Assembly (NCBI RefSeq): GCF_024343775.1
Contig: NZ_RJUF01000009.1
Coordinates: 49,465-113,464, forward strand
Direction of reading: 5' to 3'
DNA length: 64,000 nt
From: Lacihabitans soyangensis
Lineage (GTDB): Bacteria; Bacteroidota; Bacteroidia; Cytophagales; Spirosomataceae
A program made the position numbers and the translations under genes. Numbering within the stretch: position 1 is the stretch's first letter; the number at the start of each line of letters is the position of its first letter. The notes beneath the pieces were generated by a model. The model ran no database searches, was not told where the DNA came from, and saw only the letters and a list, made by a program, of their open reading frames with translations. Below are positions 17,175 through 26,924 of this stretch, piece after piece.

Positions 17175-19451
17175 ATGGCAAAAAGGAAGAAAAAGTCTGC
17201 GATTTTAGATCAAAAGGAGCAGATTCACACATTTTTTAAAGAAAATACGGATAGAAATTATACCATGAACGACTTGTATAATTACCTAGACGTTTATGAT
17301 AGCGAGGAGAAGATTTTCGTGAAGTTGATTTTGGAAGATTTGGTAGACGAGGGTAAAATAATGTCTGTTGGCGGGAGTAGATTTGTGATAAACAATGAGC
17401 CCAAAAAGGCCCACATAACGGGTAAAGTAGATTTCGTAAATCCGAAATTTGCTTTCATAAGATTTGACGAAAACGAGTCAGATATTTTTGTGAGTTCTGA
17501 TGATTTGAATGGTGCTTTGGATGGTGATACCGTTTCGGTAAAAATTATTGGTCAACGTAAAAACGGCAAAAATCCTGAGGGTAGAGTAGTAGAAGTGCTC
17601 ACGCGTGGAAGAGACGAGGTAGTGGGCAAAATAAAAGTTTTTGCCAATTATGCATTAGTAAGTCCTGATAATAAGGGTTTTCATGAAAGTGTTTTTGTGG
17701 CCAAAGACCAAATAAACGGTGCAGAAACCAATGATTTGGTAATTGTGAAAATCTTGAAATTCCCTGAAAATCATGTGCAAGCCTCAGGTTCTGTGGTCGA
17801 AATTCTTGGAAAAGCAGGCGATAACGATGCCGAAATGCATGCCATCATGGCGGAGTTTGGTTTGCCGATAAAATTCCCTGATGAAGTACACAACGAAGCG
17901 GAGGCGATTTCTGAAGTTATTACAGAGACTGAAATTAAAAAACGCAGAGATTTTCGAGAAACACTCACCTTTACCATTGACCCAGCCGATGCCAAAGATT
18001 TTGACGATGCCATCAGCTACAAGGTTTTGGAAAACGGAAATTATGAAATTGGCGTTCACATTGCCGATGTTTCGCACTATTTGCAGCCAAATACCAAACT
18101 AGAGGCGGAGGCCTACAGACGAGCTACTTCTGTTTATTTGGTAGATAGAACCATCCCGATGTTGCCTGAAAAACTCTCAAATAACCTTTGTTCGCTTCGT
18201 CCAAACGAAGACAAATTAGTTTTTTCAGCGGTTTTTGAGATGAATCATTCGGCTCAAGTAGTGGGCGAGTGGTTTGGAAGAGCAGTCATTCATTCCGACA
18301 GAAGATTTGCCTACGAAGAAGCTCAAGAAATTATAGAGGATACTGAAAATAAAGAACCAGTTTACGACCCTATTCTGAAAAATCTGAACCGTATGGCTTT
18401 GATTTTGAGGAAAGAACGCTTCAACAAAGGTGCCTTTAATTTCGAAACCAACGAGACAAAATTCAATCTGGACGAAAAAGGCCGACCGATAGGGGTTTTC
18501 CAAAAAGTACGTAAAGATGCCCACAAACTCATAGAGGAATTTATGCTTTTGGCCAACAAACACGTGGCTCAGTTTGTGTACAACATCGCCAAGAAAAAAG
18601 ACAAAGAAGCCGAGGCTTACACCATGGTGTACCGTGTGCACGAACCACCGAATCCAACCAAAATGGAGACTTTTGCTAAGTTTGCCAATAAGCTGGGTTT
18701 TGTAGTTAAAACAGGTTCTACAGCGGCACTTTCAAAGTCATTGAACGGCTTGATGACCGAAATAGAAGGCTCGCCTGTGCAAAATGTGTTGGAGTCTTTG
18801 GCCGTAAGAACAATGAGCAAGGCCCGCTATTCTACCCAAAACTTGGGTCATTTTGGCTTGGCTTTTGACCATTACAGTCACTTTACTTCGCCTATAAGAA
18901 GATACCCCGATGTGATGGCTCACCGCATGTTGCAGCATTATCTCGATGGTGGTAAATCACTGCCAGCAGACGACTACGAAGACAAATGCAAGCACTCCTC
19001 AGACCAAGAGAAACTGGCGGCAGAGGCCGAAAGGGCATCCATTAAGTATAAACAGGTAGAATACATGAGCTACCAGTCTCGCTCAGATATTTTCAATGGA
19101 GTGGTAACAGGCGTGGCCGACTTTGGAATTTTTGTGGAAATAGAAAACACAGGATGCGAAGGCATGGTGCGTTTGGCCGATCTCACCGACGATTTCTACG
19201 AATACGATGCTGATAATTTCAGAGTGGTAGGTCGTCGAAAAGGCAAAATAATAGGTTTTGGAAACACCGTAAGGGTAAAAATAAAAGCCACAGACCTTGA
19301 AAAACGCTCAATGGATTTGGAGCTGATTTCAGTTGAAGGCAGCAGTTTCAAAGTTAAAGATTCGGGCAAAACTTTACCCTTTCCAAAGTCTAAAAAACCC
19401 AATCGTTCTAAGAGTGGTAGGGCAGATGGGAAGAGGACGAAGCGGAGGTAG
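17175..19451 (+). CDS. rnr: ribonuclease R
   Basis: This 758-residue 3'-5' exoribonuclease degrades structured RNA. It opens with a basic, winged-helix-like region (about 1-80). Cold-shock-type OB domains follow (FAFIRFDENESDIFVS). The RNB catalytic core has TIDPADAKDFDDAIS at about 266-280, containing the magnesium-binding aspartates, then YLVDRTIPMLPEKLSN and HFTSPIRRYPDVMAHR. An S1 domain lies at about 625-710, and there is a lysine-rich tail. Length and domain order are those of RNase R. It is divergent from the DUF5916 gene, with a 75-base spacer. Confidence 0.96.
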   Translation: MAKRKKKSAILDQKEQIHTFFKENTDRNYTMNDLYNYLDVYDSEEKIFVKLILEDLVDEGKIMSVGGSRFVINNEPKKAHITGKVDFVNPKFAFIRFDENESDIFVSSDDLNGALDGDTVSVKIIGQRKNGKNPEGRVVEVLTRGRDEVVGKIKVFANYALVSPDNKGFHESVFVAKDQINGAETNDLVIVKILKFPENHVQASGSVVEILGKAGDNDAEMHAIMAEFGLPIKFPDEVHNEAEAISEVITETEIKKRRDFRETLTFTIDPADAKDFDDAISYKVLENGNYEIGVHIADVSHYLQPNTKLEAEAYRRATSVYLVDRTIPMLPEKLSNNLCSLRPNEDKLVFSAVFEMNHSAQVVGEWFGRAVIHSDRRFAYEEAQEIIEDTENKEPVYDPILKNLNRMALILRKERFNKGAFNFETNETKFNLDEKGRPIGVFQKVRKDAHKLIEEFMLLANKHVAQFVYNIAKKKDKEAEAYTMVYRVHEPPNPTKMETFAKFANKLGFVVKTGSTAALSKSLNGLMTEIEGSPVQNVLESLAVRTMSKARYSTQNLGHFGLAFDHYSHFTSPIRRYPDVMAHRMLQHYLDGGKSLPADDYEDKCKHSSDQEKLAAEAERASIKYKQVEYMSYQSRSDIFNGVVTGVADFGIFVEIENTGCEGMVRLADLTDDFYEYDADNFRVVGRRKGKIIGFGNTVRVKIKATDLEKRSMDLELISVEGSSFKVKDSGKTLPFPKSKKPNRSKSGRADGKRTKRR

Positions 19452-19471
19452 GCTTATTAAAAATTTATGGT

Positions 19472-20275
19472 ATGGAAGAATATATTAATGGTTTAAACAA
19501 TTGGACTGTTGTTAAATACCTCGGGGGTATTTATGTAATTATTACCGCTGTATTAACTTATATTGGAAGCTTATTGAATAAGATAATTGTAAATAGAATT
19601 CAAAGGGATAGTGATTCTAAGTTTGAGGAGCTTAAAGGAGAGATTAGTCGAATTAACTCTTTAGAATCTAATTTTACGCAGCAATACGGTCAAGTTTTTC
19701 ATAAGCTTTTGGAAACTAGAATACCTAAAATTGAAAAATATTGGGATTGTATTTTGGAAATAAAATCATCAATTCCTGATCCTGTTTTATTAAGTTATCA
19801 AATTTTAATTGATTCGGAATTAAATACGGAGACTTTAAATAGGTCTTCCATTGGTACCAAATTGTCTAAACTTCATGCATTAGAAGATTTAAAAAATCTT
19901 ATTAGTCAAAAAAAAGAAATAGAAAAATTAAGACCATTTATTTCTGAGAAATTGTGGCTGCTTGGCAATGTTTATTCTGATTTTATCGGCAGATGCTCAT
20001 ATTTGTTAATAGATGGTTACAAAAAGGGGAAAATTGTTATCTGGAAATATGATACAGGGGTAAAACAAATATTACTAACTAGTTTGAGTGAGAAAGAGAT
20101 AGGTCACATATTAAAAAATGAATTTCACACATTTGAAAATTTTCTTCAACTGTTAGAATATAAAATGTTAAATGAAGTTTCTAGGCTAATTTCTAATGAA
20201 GCATTAACTGAAGATGGTTTCAGGGGCATTGAGTTGTTTAATAGATTGTTAAATGCAAATCCTAAGGGTTTTTAG
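19472..20275 (+). CDS. hypothetical protein with one membrane helix
   Basis: This 267-residue protein has one N-terminal membrane helix (about residues 14-36) followed by a basic, alpha-helical, probably cytoplasmic region with heptad-like stretches. I recognise no family. It begins 20 bases after rnr but is clearly more AT-rich than rnr in base and codon choice (many AAA, ATT, TTA codons), which hints at horizontal origin. No partner gene is evident. Confidence 0.6.
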   Translation: MEEYINGLNNWTVVKYLGGIYVIITAVLTYIGSLLNKIIVNRIQRDSDSKFEELKGEISRINSLESNFTQQYGQVFHKLLETRIPKIEKYWDCILEIKSSIPDPVLLSYQILIDSELNTETLNRSSIGTKLSKLHALEDLKNLISQKKEIEKLRPFISEKLWLLGNVYSDFIGRCSYLLIDGYKKGKIVIWKYDTGVKQILLTSLSEKEIGHILKNEFHTFENFLQLLEYKMLNEVSRLISNEALTEDGFRGIELFNRLLNANPKGF

Positions 20276-20396
20276 TTATTATTCTACAATATCTTATTTT
20301 TAGTTTGTATAGTATTAAGTACTTTGTATGAATTATTTTTGACAATAAAATTAAATAATATTTTTCGAGAGATTTGAAAAATCGCTCCACTTATTC

Positions 20397-21176
20397 ATGA
20401 ATTCATTCTACATAAAACTCCTCATCATGCCCACTGTGGTGGCATTGGTTACTGTTGTTAGCAAAAAATGGGGAAATAGTATTGGCGGTATTTTGGCGGG
20501 GTTGCCTTGGGTGGCTGGTCCTATTATTTTGTTTATCTCCCTCGAGCAAGGGCTTGATTTTGCCGTAAATTCCATCTCGGGCGTGATGGTGGGCATCATT
20601 GGTTGGTCTTTCTTTTGTGTGGTATATGTGCTGGTGGGCAAGCGGTACAATGCTCTCGTGAGCGTACTTTCTGGTTATGTGGCTTACACTTTGGTGGGCG
20701 TTTTGCTAAATCCTGCCATTGACTATCTCAATGTTTATCAGTGGTTTGCATTGAGTTTGTTGGTGCTTTTTCTGGGCCTTTTCTTTTTTCCTAAAGTACC
20801 TGTTCAGCATTCGTTTTCAGTGAAAAAGCTCAAATTTGAGATTCCTCTCCGTATGATTATCATCACACTTTTTGTTATCACCATTACCTTTTTGGCAGAG
20901 CGTTTAGGGCCAACTTGGAGCGGAATTCTTACGCCATTTCCGGTCATGACCACCGTTTTGGCCATTTTTACGCATTATACCCAAGGCATTTATCAGGTTC
21001 GAAAGGTGTACATGGGGCTTTTTACTGGCTCGTTGGGTTTTGCATTTTTCTTGTTTTTGCAAGCCGTGCTTATGCCAATTTATGGTGTCACAATGGCATT
21101 TGTGGTGGGTATTTTGGTAGATATCGTATTGACTATCGCCATGAAATTCGTTTTTTCGAAGTATAAATTGATTTGA
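20397..21176 (+). CDS. polytopic membrane protein with internal duplication
   Basis: This 259-residue protein has about eight hydrophobic segments. The two halves resemble each other: KKWGNSIGGILAGLPWVAGP near residue 23 and ERLGPTWSGILTPFPVMTTV near residue 165 share a GIL..PFP-like motif, followed by an aromatic helix ending in QG. This suggests an inverted- or direct-repeat transporter fold similar in size to DUF3147-type proteins. Substrate is unknown. It is followed after 27 bases by a Crp-type regulator. Confidence 0.65.
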   Translation: MNSFYIKLLIMPTVVALVTVVSKKWGNSIGGILAGLPWVAGPIILFISLEQGLDFAVNSISGVMVGIIGWSFFCVVYVLVGKRYNALVSVLSGYVAYTLVGVLLNPAIDYLNVYQWFALSLLVLFLGLFFFPKVPVQHSFSVKKLKFEIPLRMIIITLFVITITFLAERLGPTWSGILTPFPVMTTVLAIFTHYTQGIYQVRKVYMGLFTGSLGFAFFLFLQAVLMPIYGVTMAFVVGILVDIVLTIAMKFVFSKYKLI

Positions 21177-21203
21177 AATTGGATCAATAATAGCAAATCT
21201 GAA

Positions 21204-21767
21204 ATGACGGAATTATTCAGGTATTTCCAAAAATTTATGCCTTTAAACCCAGAAAGTTTAGCGGCATTGGAAAAGATTTGTTCGGTAGTTCACTTAAAAA
21301 AGGGTGATAATCTTCAATACTTCGGTCAGACTTGTAGAACCATTTATTTCATAAATTCTGGTGTTGCTCGTATTTATTATTACAAAGACGGCGTGGATAT
21401 AACAGAATCGTTTTCGTTTGAAGGTGATATCATTGCCAGAGTAGAGAGTCTTTTTACTGGAAATCCTTCTCAAAAAGCCATTCAGGTGTTAGAGGATACC
21501 TGTTTTGTGGCCATAAATGCGGTACAACTTTTTGCTTTGTATGATTCGCATCCACAAATCGAGCGGCTTTTTCGACTAATTTTCGAAGCCGGATATGTTG
21601 AAACGGTCAAACGTATAGAAAGTATTCAGTTTCATACAGCTGAGGATCGCTATGAGGCGTTGCTTCTGAAACCCAATTTACTGCAAAGAATTCCGTTGAA
21701 ACACATTGCTTCCTATTTGGGTATTACGCAGGTGAGTTTGAGTAGAATTCGTGCTATTCAAAGGTGA
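21204..21767 (+). CDS. Crp/Fnr family transcriptional regulator
   Basis: This 187-residue protein has an N-terminal cyclic-nucleotide-binding-type beta barrel (VHLKKGDNLQYFGQ, FINSGVARIYY, ESFSFEGDIIARVESLF) and a C-terminal winged helix-turn-helix. The recognition part reads IPLKHIASYLGITQVSLSRIRA. It lacks the glycine/arginine set of a true cAMP site, as is usual for Bacteroidetes members. Their ligands are mostly unknown. The neighbours (membrane protein upstream, methyltransferase downstream) are possible targets. Confidence 0.88.
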   Translation: MTELFRYFQKFMPLNPESLAALEKICSVVHLKKGDNLQYFGQTCRTIYFINSGVARIYYYKDGVDITESFSFEGDIIARVESLFTGNPSQKAIQVLEDTCFVAINAVQLFALYDSHPQIERLFRLIFEAGYVETVKRIESIQFHTAEDRYEALLLKPNLLQRIPLKHIASYLGITQVSLSRIRAIQR

Positions 21768-21835
21768 TTATTTATCATTTGTTAAAGGATTCGATTTTGG
21801 TTTGTCGGTGATTTGTGGAAATATTTTACAAAATC

Positions 21836-22459
21836 ATGGAGCAAAATTTCGACCGAAAAAATCATTGGGAAAATATTTATCAAACCAAAGAATTCAGTGC
21901 TGTAAGTTGGTATCAACCTATTCCCCAAACTTCATTGGATCTGATTTTGGGGGCGAATTTGGCCAAAGACGCCCGTATCATTGATATTGGCGGTGGAGAT
22001 AGCTTTTTGGTCGATCATCTTTTGCAGCTCGGTTTTTTGGATGTTACCGTTTTGGACATTTCGTCAAAAGCGATAGAAAAGGCAAAAGTACGTTTGGGCG
22101 AAAATGCCTCAAAAGTAAAATGGCTTGTGGCGGATGCCTCCAACTTTGAATCGGACGAAAAATACGATTTTTGGCATGATAGGGCGGCTTTTCATTTTCT
22201 AAAAGATAAAAAAGAAGTTGAAAGCTATGTTAAAAAAGCAAGTCAATTGATAGCTAAAAATGGTACGCTGGCTATCGGAACTTTCTCAGAAAACGGACCA
22301 TTAAAATGCAGTGGCATTGAAATCCAGCAATACTCAGAAACTTCTTTGAGTGAGGTATTTAGTCTATATTTCGACAAGCAAAAGTGTTTCACGGTAGATC
22401 ATCAAACACCTTCTGGTAGCTTGCAGAATTTCGTTTTCTGTACTTTCGTGAGGAAATAA
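21836..22459 (+). CDS. class I SAM-dependent methyltransferase
   Basis: This 207-residue cytoplasmic enzyme has HWENIYQTKEFSAVSWYQ near the N-terminus, the SAM-binding motif I IIDIGGGDSFLVDHLL, VTVLDISSKAIEKAK (motif II acid) and WLVADAS. FWHDRAAFHFL follows. The start is the ATG at 21836; a GTG seven codons earlier is possible but adds nothing of the family. Related proteins are annotated as thiopurine- or metal/metalloid-type methyltransferases. The substrate here is unknown. Confidence 0.85.
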   Translation: MEQNFDRKNHWENIYQTKEFSAVSWYQPIPQTSLDLILGANLAKDARIIDIGGGDSFLVDHLLQLGFLDVTVLDISSKAIEKAKVRLGENASKVKWLVADASNFESDEKYDFWHDRAAFHFLKDKKEVESYVKKASQLIAKNGTLAIGTFSENGPLKCSGIEIQQYSETSLSEVFSLYFDKQKCFTVDHQTPSGSLQNFVFCTFVRK

Positions 22460-22488
22460 AAATGAGTGTCAAACCAGTGCTTTTTGAC

Positions 22489-23853
22489 TCAATTGGTTTC
22501 TCCGAATTTCTTTCTTAGGGCATGCGTTTTTGTGAGTTTTCTGAACCGAAAATATAGAAAAACAGCAGAAACTGTCAGTCCGGCCAGAAGGCCTAACCAA
22601 ATGCCAATGGACGCAAAACCGAACGTAAAACCCAGTAAATATCCCAGCGGTAAAGCAACCACCCAATAGGCCACAAATGTAATTATGGTGGGCAATTTTA
22701 TGTCTGCCAATCCACGCAGAACACCCAAACCTACTACCTGAATGCCGTCTGAAAGCTGGAAAAAGGCCGCTATACTCAACAGCGGAAGGGCGATTTTGAT
22801 AACTTCGAGGTCGTCGATGTACAGTTTAAGCAAGAATTGGTCGAAGGCCAAGATCAGCACACTGCACAAACTCATGAATAAAAACACCAAAAAATAGGCT
22901 GAAAAACCAGCCAATTTTATTCCTTTTATGCTCCTTTTTCCCCAAGCTTCGCCCACTCTGATACCTCCGGCAAACGAAAATCCTGTGGCCATCATGTAAG
23001 TAGACGATGCAATGTTTATCGCTATTTGGTGAGCAGCCAAGGCGGTTTCGCTTATCCAGCCCATCATGATAATCGCAGTAGAAAATGCGGCTATTTCGAA
23101 GAAAAACTGAAATCCTCCGGGAATACTTCTGAACAGAATTTCTTTGGTGAGGCTAAAGTTTACCTTCAAGTTCATTCTTCTGAAAACACCCAGGAAAGTG
23201 GTGCTATACCGCAAATACAAAAACAGTAAAACTAACATGACCAACCGTGTGAGAAAAGTGGAGATGGCTGCTCCGTCAAAGCCCAGTTTTGGGAATCCCC
23301 AGGCCCCATTTATCAAAACGTAGTTTCCAAATGCATTCACAAACAAGCCCATCGCAGTGATAACCATGGCCACTTTGGGTTTAGAAAGCCCATCGGCGAA
23401 TTGTTTTAAGCCCAAAAACAAAAACAAGGGAATGTTAGAAGCCAAAATGTACAGCAAAAAGCTGGGTGCGGTTTGGTTGATTATACTGGATTGTTGGAAT
23501 ATCTCAAAATTGGAATATATCCAAACACCTACGCCCGAAAGAACTACGCAGAAAATGCCGGCCACACATAATGTACTTATAAACAACTCTTTTAGGGCTT
23601 TTTCGTCTTTTTCGGCGGCACATTTAGACACCATCGGTGCTACTACTGACATACCACCAATGGCCAAAGAAGCTATCAAATAGGCAATGGAATTGGCAAT
23701 TCCGGCGGCTCCCAATTCAACTTTTCCAAGAAATCGCCCTACCATGATGTTGTCAGTTATGGCCATCATCACTACGCCCAGTTGTCCCACAATAATGGGT
23801 ATGGCCAGTTTCAGCGTAAGTCTGATTTCTTTTTTGAGGTCTGTTGTAAACAT
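22489..23853 (-). CDS. MATE family efflux transporter
   Basis: This 455-residue, twelve-helix membrane protein has the MATE pattern: IPIIVGQLGVVMMAITDNIM in helix 1, GRFLGKVELGAAGIANSI next, and a matching second half with AAHQIAINIASSTYMMATGF. It exports cationic drugs or metabolites in exchange for sodium or protons. The start at 23853 removes a non-conserved 12-residue extension. It is convergent with the methyltransferase gene, with a 29-base gap. Confidence 0.93.
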   Translation of the reverse strand: MFTTDLKKEIRLTLKLAIPIIVGQLGVVMMAITDNIMVGRFLGKVELGAAGIANSIAYLIASLAIGGMSVVAPMVSKCAAEKDEKALKELFISTLCVAGIFCVVLSGVGVWIYSNFEIFQQSSIINQTAPSFLLYILASNIPLFLFLGLKQFADGLSKPKVAMVITAMGLFVNAFGNYVLINGAWGFPKLGFDGAAISTFLTRLVMLVLLFLYLRYSTTFLGVFRRMNLKVNFSLTKEILFRSIPGGFQFFFEIAAFSTAIIMMGWISETALAAHQIAINIASSTYMMATGFSFAGGIRVGEAWGKRSIKGIKLAGFSAYFLVFLFMSLCSVLILAFDQFLLKLYIDDLEVIKIALPLLSIAAFFQLSDGIQVVGLGVLRGLADIKLPTIITFVAYWVVALPLGYLLGFTFGFASIGIWLGLLAGLTVSAVFLYFRFRKLTKTHALRKKFGETN

Positions 23854-23942
23854 TTGGCAAATTTCGGCATTAATATGCTTTGAAAACAAAAATGACCAGT
23901 AAAATACCGGTCATTTTATCATAAAATATATCTGTAAAATTC

Positions 23943-25178
23943 TTAAGCTCTTTTCAATTCAAAAATCGTGATTTCGGGTAAAATACCCACCCTTCCTGGG
24001 TAACCCAAGAAGCCAAAACCACGGTTTACATAAAGTTGCTGATCGTTTTCTTTGTACAAACCTGCCCATTCTTTGTAACGAAATTGTACCGGACTCCACT
24101 GAAAACCACCTATTTCTATGCCGTATTGCATACCGTGTGTGTGGCCCGCAAATGCTGCGTCTATGTCCGTTTTACCCAACACCTGGGCTCTCCAATGACT
24201 TGGGTCGTGTGATAGCAAAAGCTTATTGGTGTATTCCTCAGTACCAAGCAGTGCCTTTTTCAGGTCACCTTTTTTCTTAAAACCACCCATTCCCCAGTTT
24301 TGTATTCCTACTATACCCAGTTGCTCGCCACCAAGTTTGATGCTGCGGTTTTCGTCAAGAAGAATATCCCAGCCCATTTGTTTGTGGCCGGCTATCAGAG
24401 TTTCAAGGTTTTTAACCTTCTTTTCTTCGCTGTCCCAAGGTATATAATCGCCGTAGTCGTGGTTACCAAGTGTGGAATACACACCCAAAGGAGCTTTTAC
24501 TTTTTTGAATACATCAAAATAATCGTTCAATTCTTTGGCCTCATTGTTTACCAAATCGCCGGTGAAAAATACCACGTCAGGTTTTTGTGCCAGTAGCATA
24601 TCTACTCCGCCTTGCACGGCAGTTTTGTTATAAAAACTTCCTGAGTGAATATCTGAAAGTTGTGCAATCGTCATTCCTTCGAAGGATTTCGGAAGGTTTT
24701 TTAGGTACAAAGGCACTTTTTTAATGCGGTAGTCATGTGCACCAGAAATGATGCCGTAAGCCATAATTCCCAAATGAGCCCCGCCGACGGCCATGGCACC
24801 TTTCGCCAAAAACTCGCCCCTGGTTATTGAATTTCCGGGCTTTATTTTTCCTTTGAGCTTTAGGCCAATGTTGTTAAACATATTTACAATATCTCCAATC
24901 AGTAGAAAGGCGGCTCCCATTATTTTGGATATATAAATAATAAAAATCGAAGCCATTATCAAATTTCTGACCTTGGCACTCAAGTATTCGGGATACAAAA
25001 TAATAACCAAAAAAGAAATCAAAAGCGAAATAACTGGAATGCTCCAGTAAATGATTTTTATCCATCTTCTTACCGAATCATTCAGACCTCTGATACCTAC
25101 TTTTACAGCTTGAAAGAAGTAATAATCGATAGCGAGAAAAATCAAAATTACTACCCCTAAAAAAAATATTCTATTCAT
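23943..25178 (-). CDS. membrane-anchored metallophosphoesterase
   Basis: This 411-residue protein has about four N-terminal membrane helices (residues 1-120) and a C-terminal calcineurin-type phosphoesterase. The metal ligands are visible in order: SDIHSG, FTGDLVNN, STLGNHDYGD, LLSHDP and FAGHTHGMQYG. The domain order resembles YkuE-like enzymes, some of which hydrolyse UDP-2,3-diacylglucosamine in lipid A synthesis. That role is possible but not shown here. It is preceded by the peroxiredoxin gene and its terminator. Confidence 0.88.
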   Translation of the reverse strand: MNRIFFLGVVILIFLAIDYYFFQAVKVGIRGLNDSVRRWIKIIYWSIPVISLLISFLVIILYPEYLSAKVRNLIMASIFIIYISKIMGAAFLLIGDIVNMFNNIGLKLKGKIKPGNSITRGEFLAKGAMAVGGAHLGIMAYGIISGAHDYRIKKVPLYLKNLPKSFEGMTIAQLSDIHSGSFYNKTAVQGGVDMLLAQKPDVVFFTGDLVNNEAKELNDYFDVFKKVKAPLGVYSTLGNHDYGDYIPWDSEEKKVKNLETLIAGHKQMGWDILLDENRSIKLGGEQLGIVGIQNWGMGGFKKKGDLKKALLGTEEYTNKLLLSHDPSHWRAQVLGKTDIDAAFAGHTHGMQYGIEIGGFQWSPVQFRYKEWAGLYKENDQQLYVNRGFGFLGYPGRVGILPEITIFELKRA

Positions 25179-25187
25179 TATTTGTGA

Positions 25188-25235
25188 AAAAAAAAGCTGT
25201 CTTGAGCGGATATGACTTACCGACCAAGACAGCTT
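25188..25235 (-). terminator. terminator of the peroxiredoxin gene
   Basis: On the minus strand AAGCTGTCTTG pairs with CAAGACAGCTT across a 20-base loop and is followed by a run of nine T. The stem is perfect. It ends the peroxiredoxin transcript before the metallophosphoesterase gene. Confidence 0.85.
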
Positions 25236-25248
25236 AAGGTATTGTTTA

Positions 25249-25710
25249 TTAAGCCAATGCGGCTTTTACATTGTCGAAATTTGGTAAATCACCAGCACTC
25301 TCCAACACCTCGGCGTAAGCCAATGTTCCGTCTGCATTTACTACAAAAGCTGATCTTTTAGAAACGCCTTTCAAGCCTAAAACAAACTCTTCATAGATAG
25401 CACCATAAGCTGTGCTAGCGGTTTTGTTAAAGTCCGAAAGCAAAGGAAAAGGAAGTTTTTGGTCTTCTTTAAATTTGCCCAAAGTAAATGGAGAATCCAC
25501 AGAAATAGCTAAGATTTCGGCATTCAATGAACTGTAAGTAGCTATGTCGTCACGCAATGAGCACAATTCGGTGGTACAAACACCAGTAAAAGCCATTGGG
25601 AAGAATAAAACCACTACTTTTTTGCCTTTGTAATCAGAAAGACTTACTGGAGTTTTTTCTGTTGAAATCAGAGTAAAATCTGGAGCTACGTCGCCTATTT
25701 TCAATGTCAT
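25249..25710 (-). CDS. peroxiredoxin (AhpE/BCP-like)
   Basis: This 153-residue thiol peroxidase has PDFTLISTEKTPVSLSDYKG and the active site FFPMAFTGVCTTELC. The peroxidatic Cys45 carries the usual Thr and a second cysteine at position 50. The sequence then has SVDSPFTLGKF and FPLLSDFN. The tail lacks a further cysteine, so reduction probably uses a 1-Cys or an atypical mechanism through Cys50. It reduces hydrogen peroxide or organic peroxides in the cytoplasm. It is monocistronic, with a strong terminator. Confidence 0.94.
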   Translation of the reverse strand: MTLKIGDVAPDFTLISTEKTPVSLSDYKGKKVVVLFFPMAFTGVCTTELCSLRDDIATYSSLNAEILAISVDSPFTLGKFKEDQKLPFPLLSDFNKTASTAYGAIYEEFVLGLKGVSKRSAFVVNADGTLAYAEVLESAGDLPNFDNVKAALA

Positions 25711-25814
25711 AGTTTTTATTTTTTTGTATAAATGTTAAACTCAATTTTTAGAATAAAGGTTTGTTTTGGTGATTTTTTTTGGACAAAAGGCCTTTGTGAG
25801 ATTTGAAAGGCTTT

Positions 25815-26870
25815 TTAGCTCAACATCAAGTTGCAGCCCCTGATGTCCGAATTGTCGAATCTACCCATAACCTTAAAGCCTTCATAGTCAGGCGTAAAGC
25901 TTCCAAGGTCTTTGGTTTCTATGAACGAACAAGAATCTATGTTGGCCAAATCCACCACATTTATGCCGCCTGTGCGGCCTCTGTATTTCACGTCTTGGTC
26001 GGGTTCACCTAAAGCAAAACTGGGCAAATAAGTAAAGGGATCGTTGATTTCTCGCAATAAAATCTTCATAGTTTTGGGCAAATAGAAAACGCCTTCGCTT
26101 TTGGAATAGCCCTGCGAAAGCAGCTCCGTCATGCCATATTCCGAATGAATGTCTTTTACGCCAAAGGCCGTAGTCAGTACCGAATGGAGTTCTTCACGCA
26201 CCATTTCTTTTCTGCGGCCTTTCATTCCACCCGTTTCCATGATGATTATTTTATCTGAAAGAGCCTTTATTTTTTCTGCAAAAAACGCATTTTCTGCCAA
26301 GTCTAAAAGTCCAAAAGTAACACCTACCAGCAGGATTTTTCTGCCGTCTTTGGCGGCTTCGGTCATGTTTTCTATCATTTCGTCCAGATTATCCAGATAA
26401 AATCCGCCAAACTGACTGAAACTATGAAAAATAAAATTTTGAACCATATACACCAACGATGAGTTATTTCGTTCGAGATAGGAGGGAAGAAGGGCGAACA
26501 CGTGGTAGTCGGTCAGGGGGCCATAAAATGCCTCGAAGGTATTGCGGCTCATTAGCTCGTAGAAAGGCAAGTCGCTCACCAAATGTCGGCTGGTGTTAGA
26601 TGAGGTCGTTCCGCTACTTTCAAAAATCATTTGGGGTTCTATTTGACCTGAAATGACTTGATGATTTTTGAAAAACTCGATAGGCAAGAATGGAATTTTT
26701 TCGAGTCGGTCAATTTTTTTTATATCTTTATACAAAAACTTGACGTATGTGTTGTAGACTGGATTTTGGGCAAACTGAAACCTAAAAACCTCCAGAGCGA
26801 GTTTTTCGAATGAATATGGATTCTGATCGAGCTGTACCAAAGCTGCCTTGAGTTCGTCTCTGATGGTCAT
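25815..26870 (-). CDS. LuxE/PaaK-like acyl-adenylate ligase
   Basis: This 351-residue protein is related to the LuxE acyl-protein synthetase family. It has IPFLPIEFFKNHQV, the phosphate-binding FESSGTTSSNTSRH at about residues 84-97, a METGGMKGRRKEM stretch, and HSEYGMTELLSQ, which corresponds to the adenylate-contacting motif of ANL enzymes. These proteins activate a carboxylic acid as its adenylate. In Bacteroidetes such genes often lie near polysaccharide or lipid genes, but no partner is present here. A weak hairpin (GCCTTT/AAAGGC near 25771-25806) may end the transcript. Confidence 0.85.
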   Translation of the reverse strand: MTIRDELKAALVQLDQNPYSFEKLALEVFRFQFAQNPVYNTYVKFLYKDIKKIDRLEKIPFLPIEFFKNHQVISGQIEPQMIFESSGTTSSNTSRHLVSDLPFYELMSRNTFEAFYGPLTDYHVFALLPSYLERNNSSLVYMVQNFIFHSFSQFGGFYLDNLDEMIENMTEAAKDGRKILLVGVTFGLLDLAENAFFAEKIKALSDKIIIMETGGMKGRRKEMVREELHSVLTTAFGVKDIHSEYGMTELLSQGYSKSEGVFYLPKTMKILLREINDPFTYLPSFALGEPDQDVKYRGRTGGINVVDLANIDSCSFIETKDLGSFTPDYEGFKVMGRFDNSDIRGCNLMLS

Positions 26871-26924
26871 TTTTGTTTAAATGTCCTTTGTTTTAATTAT
26901 TTTTACAAAAATAAGTTTTCTCAC

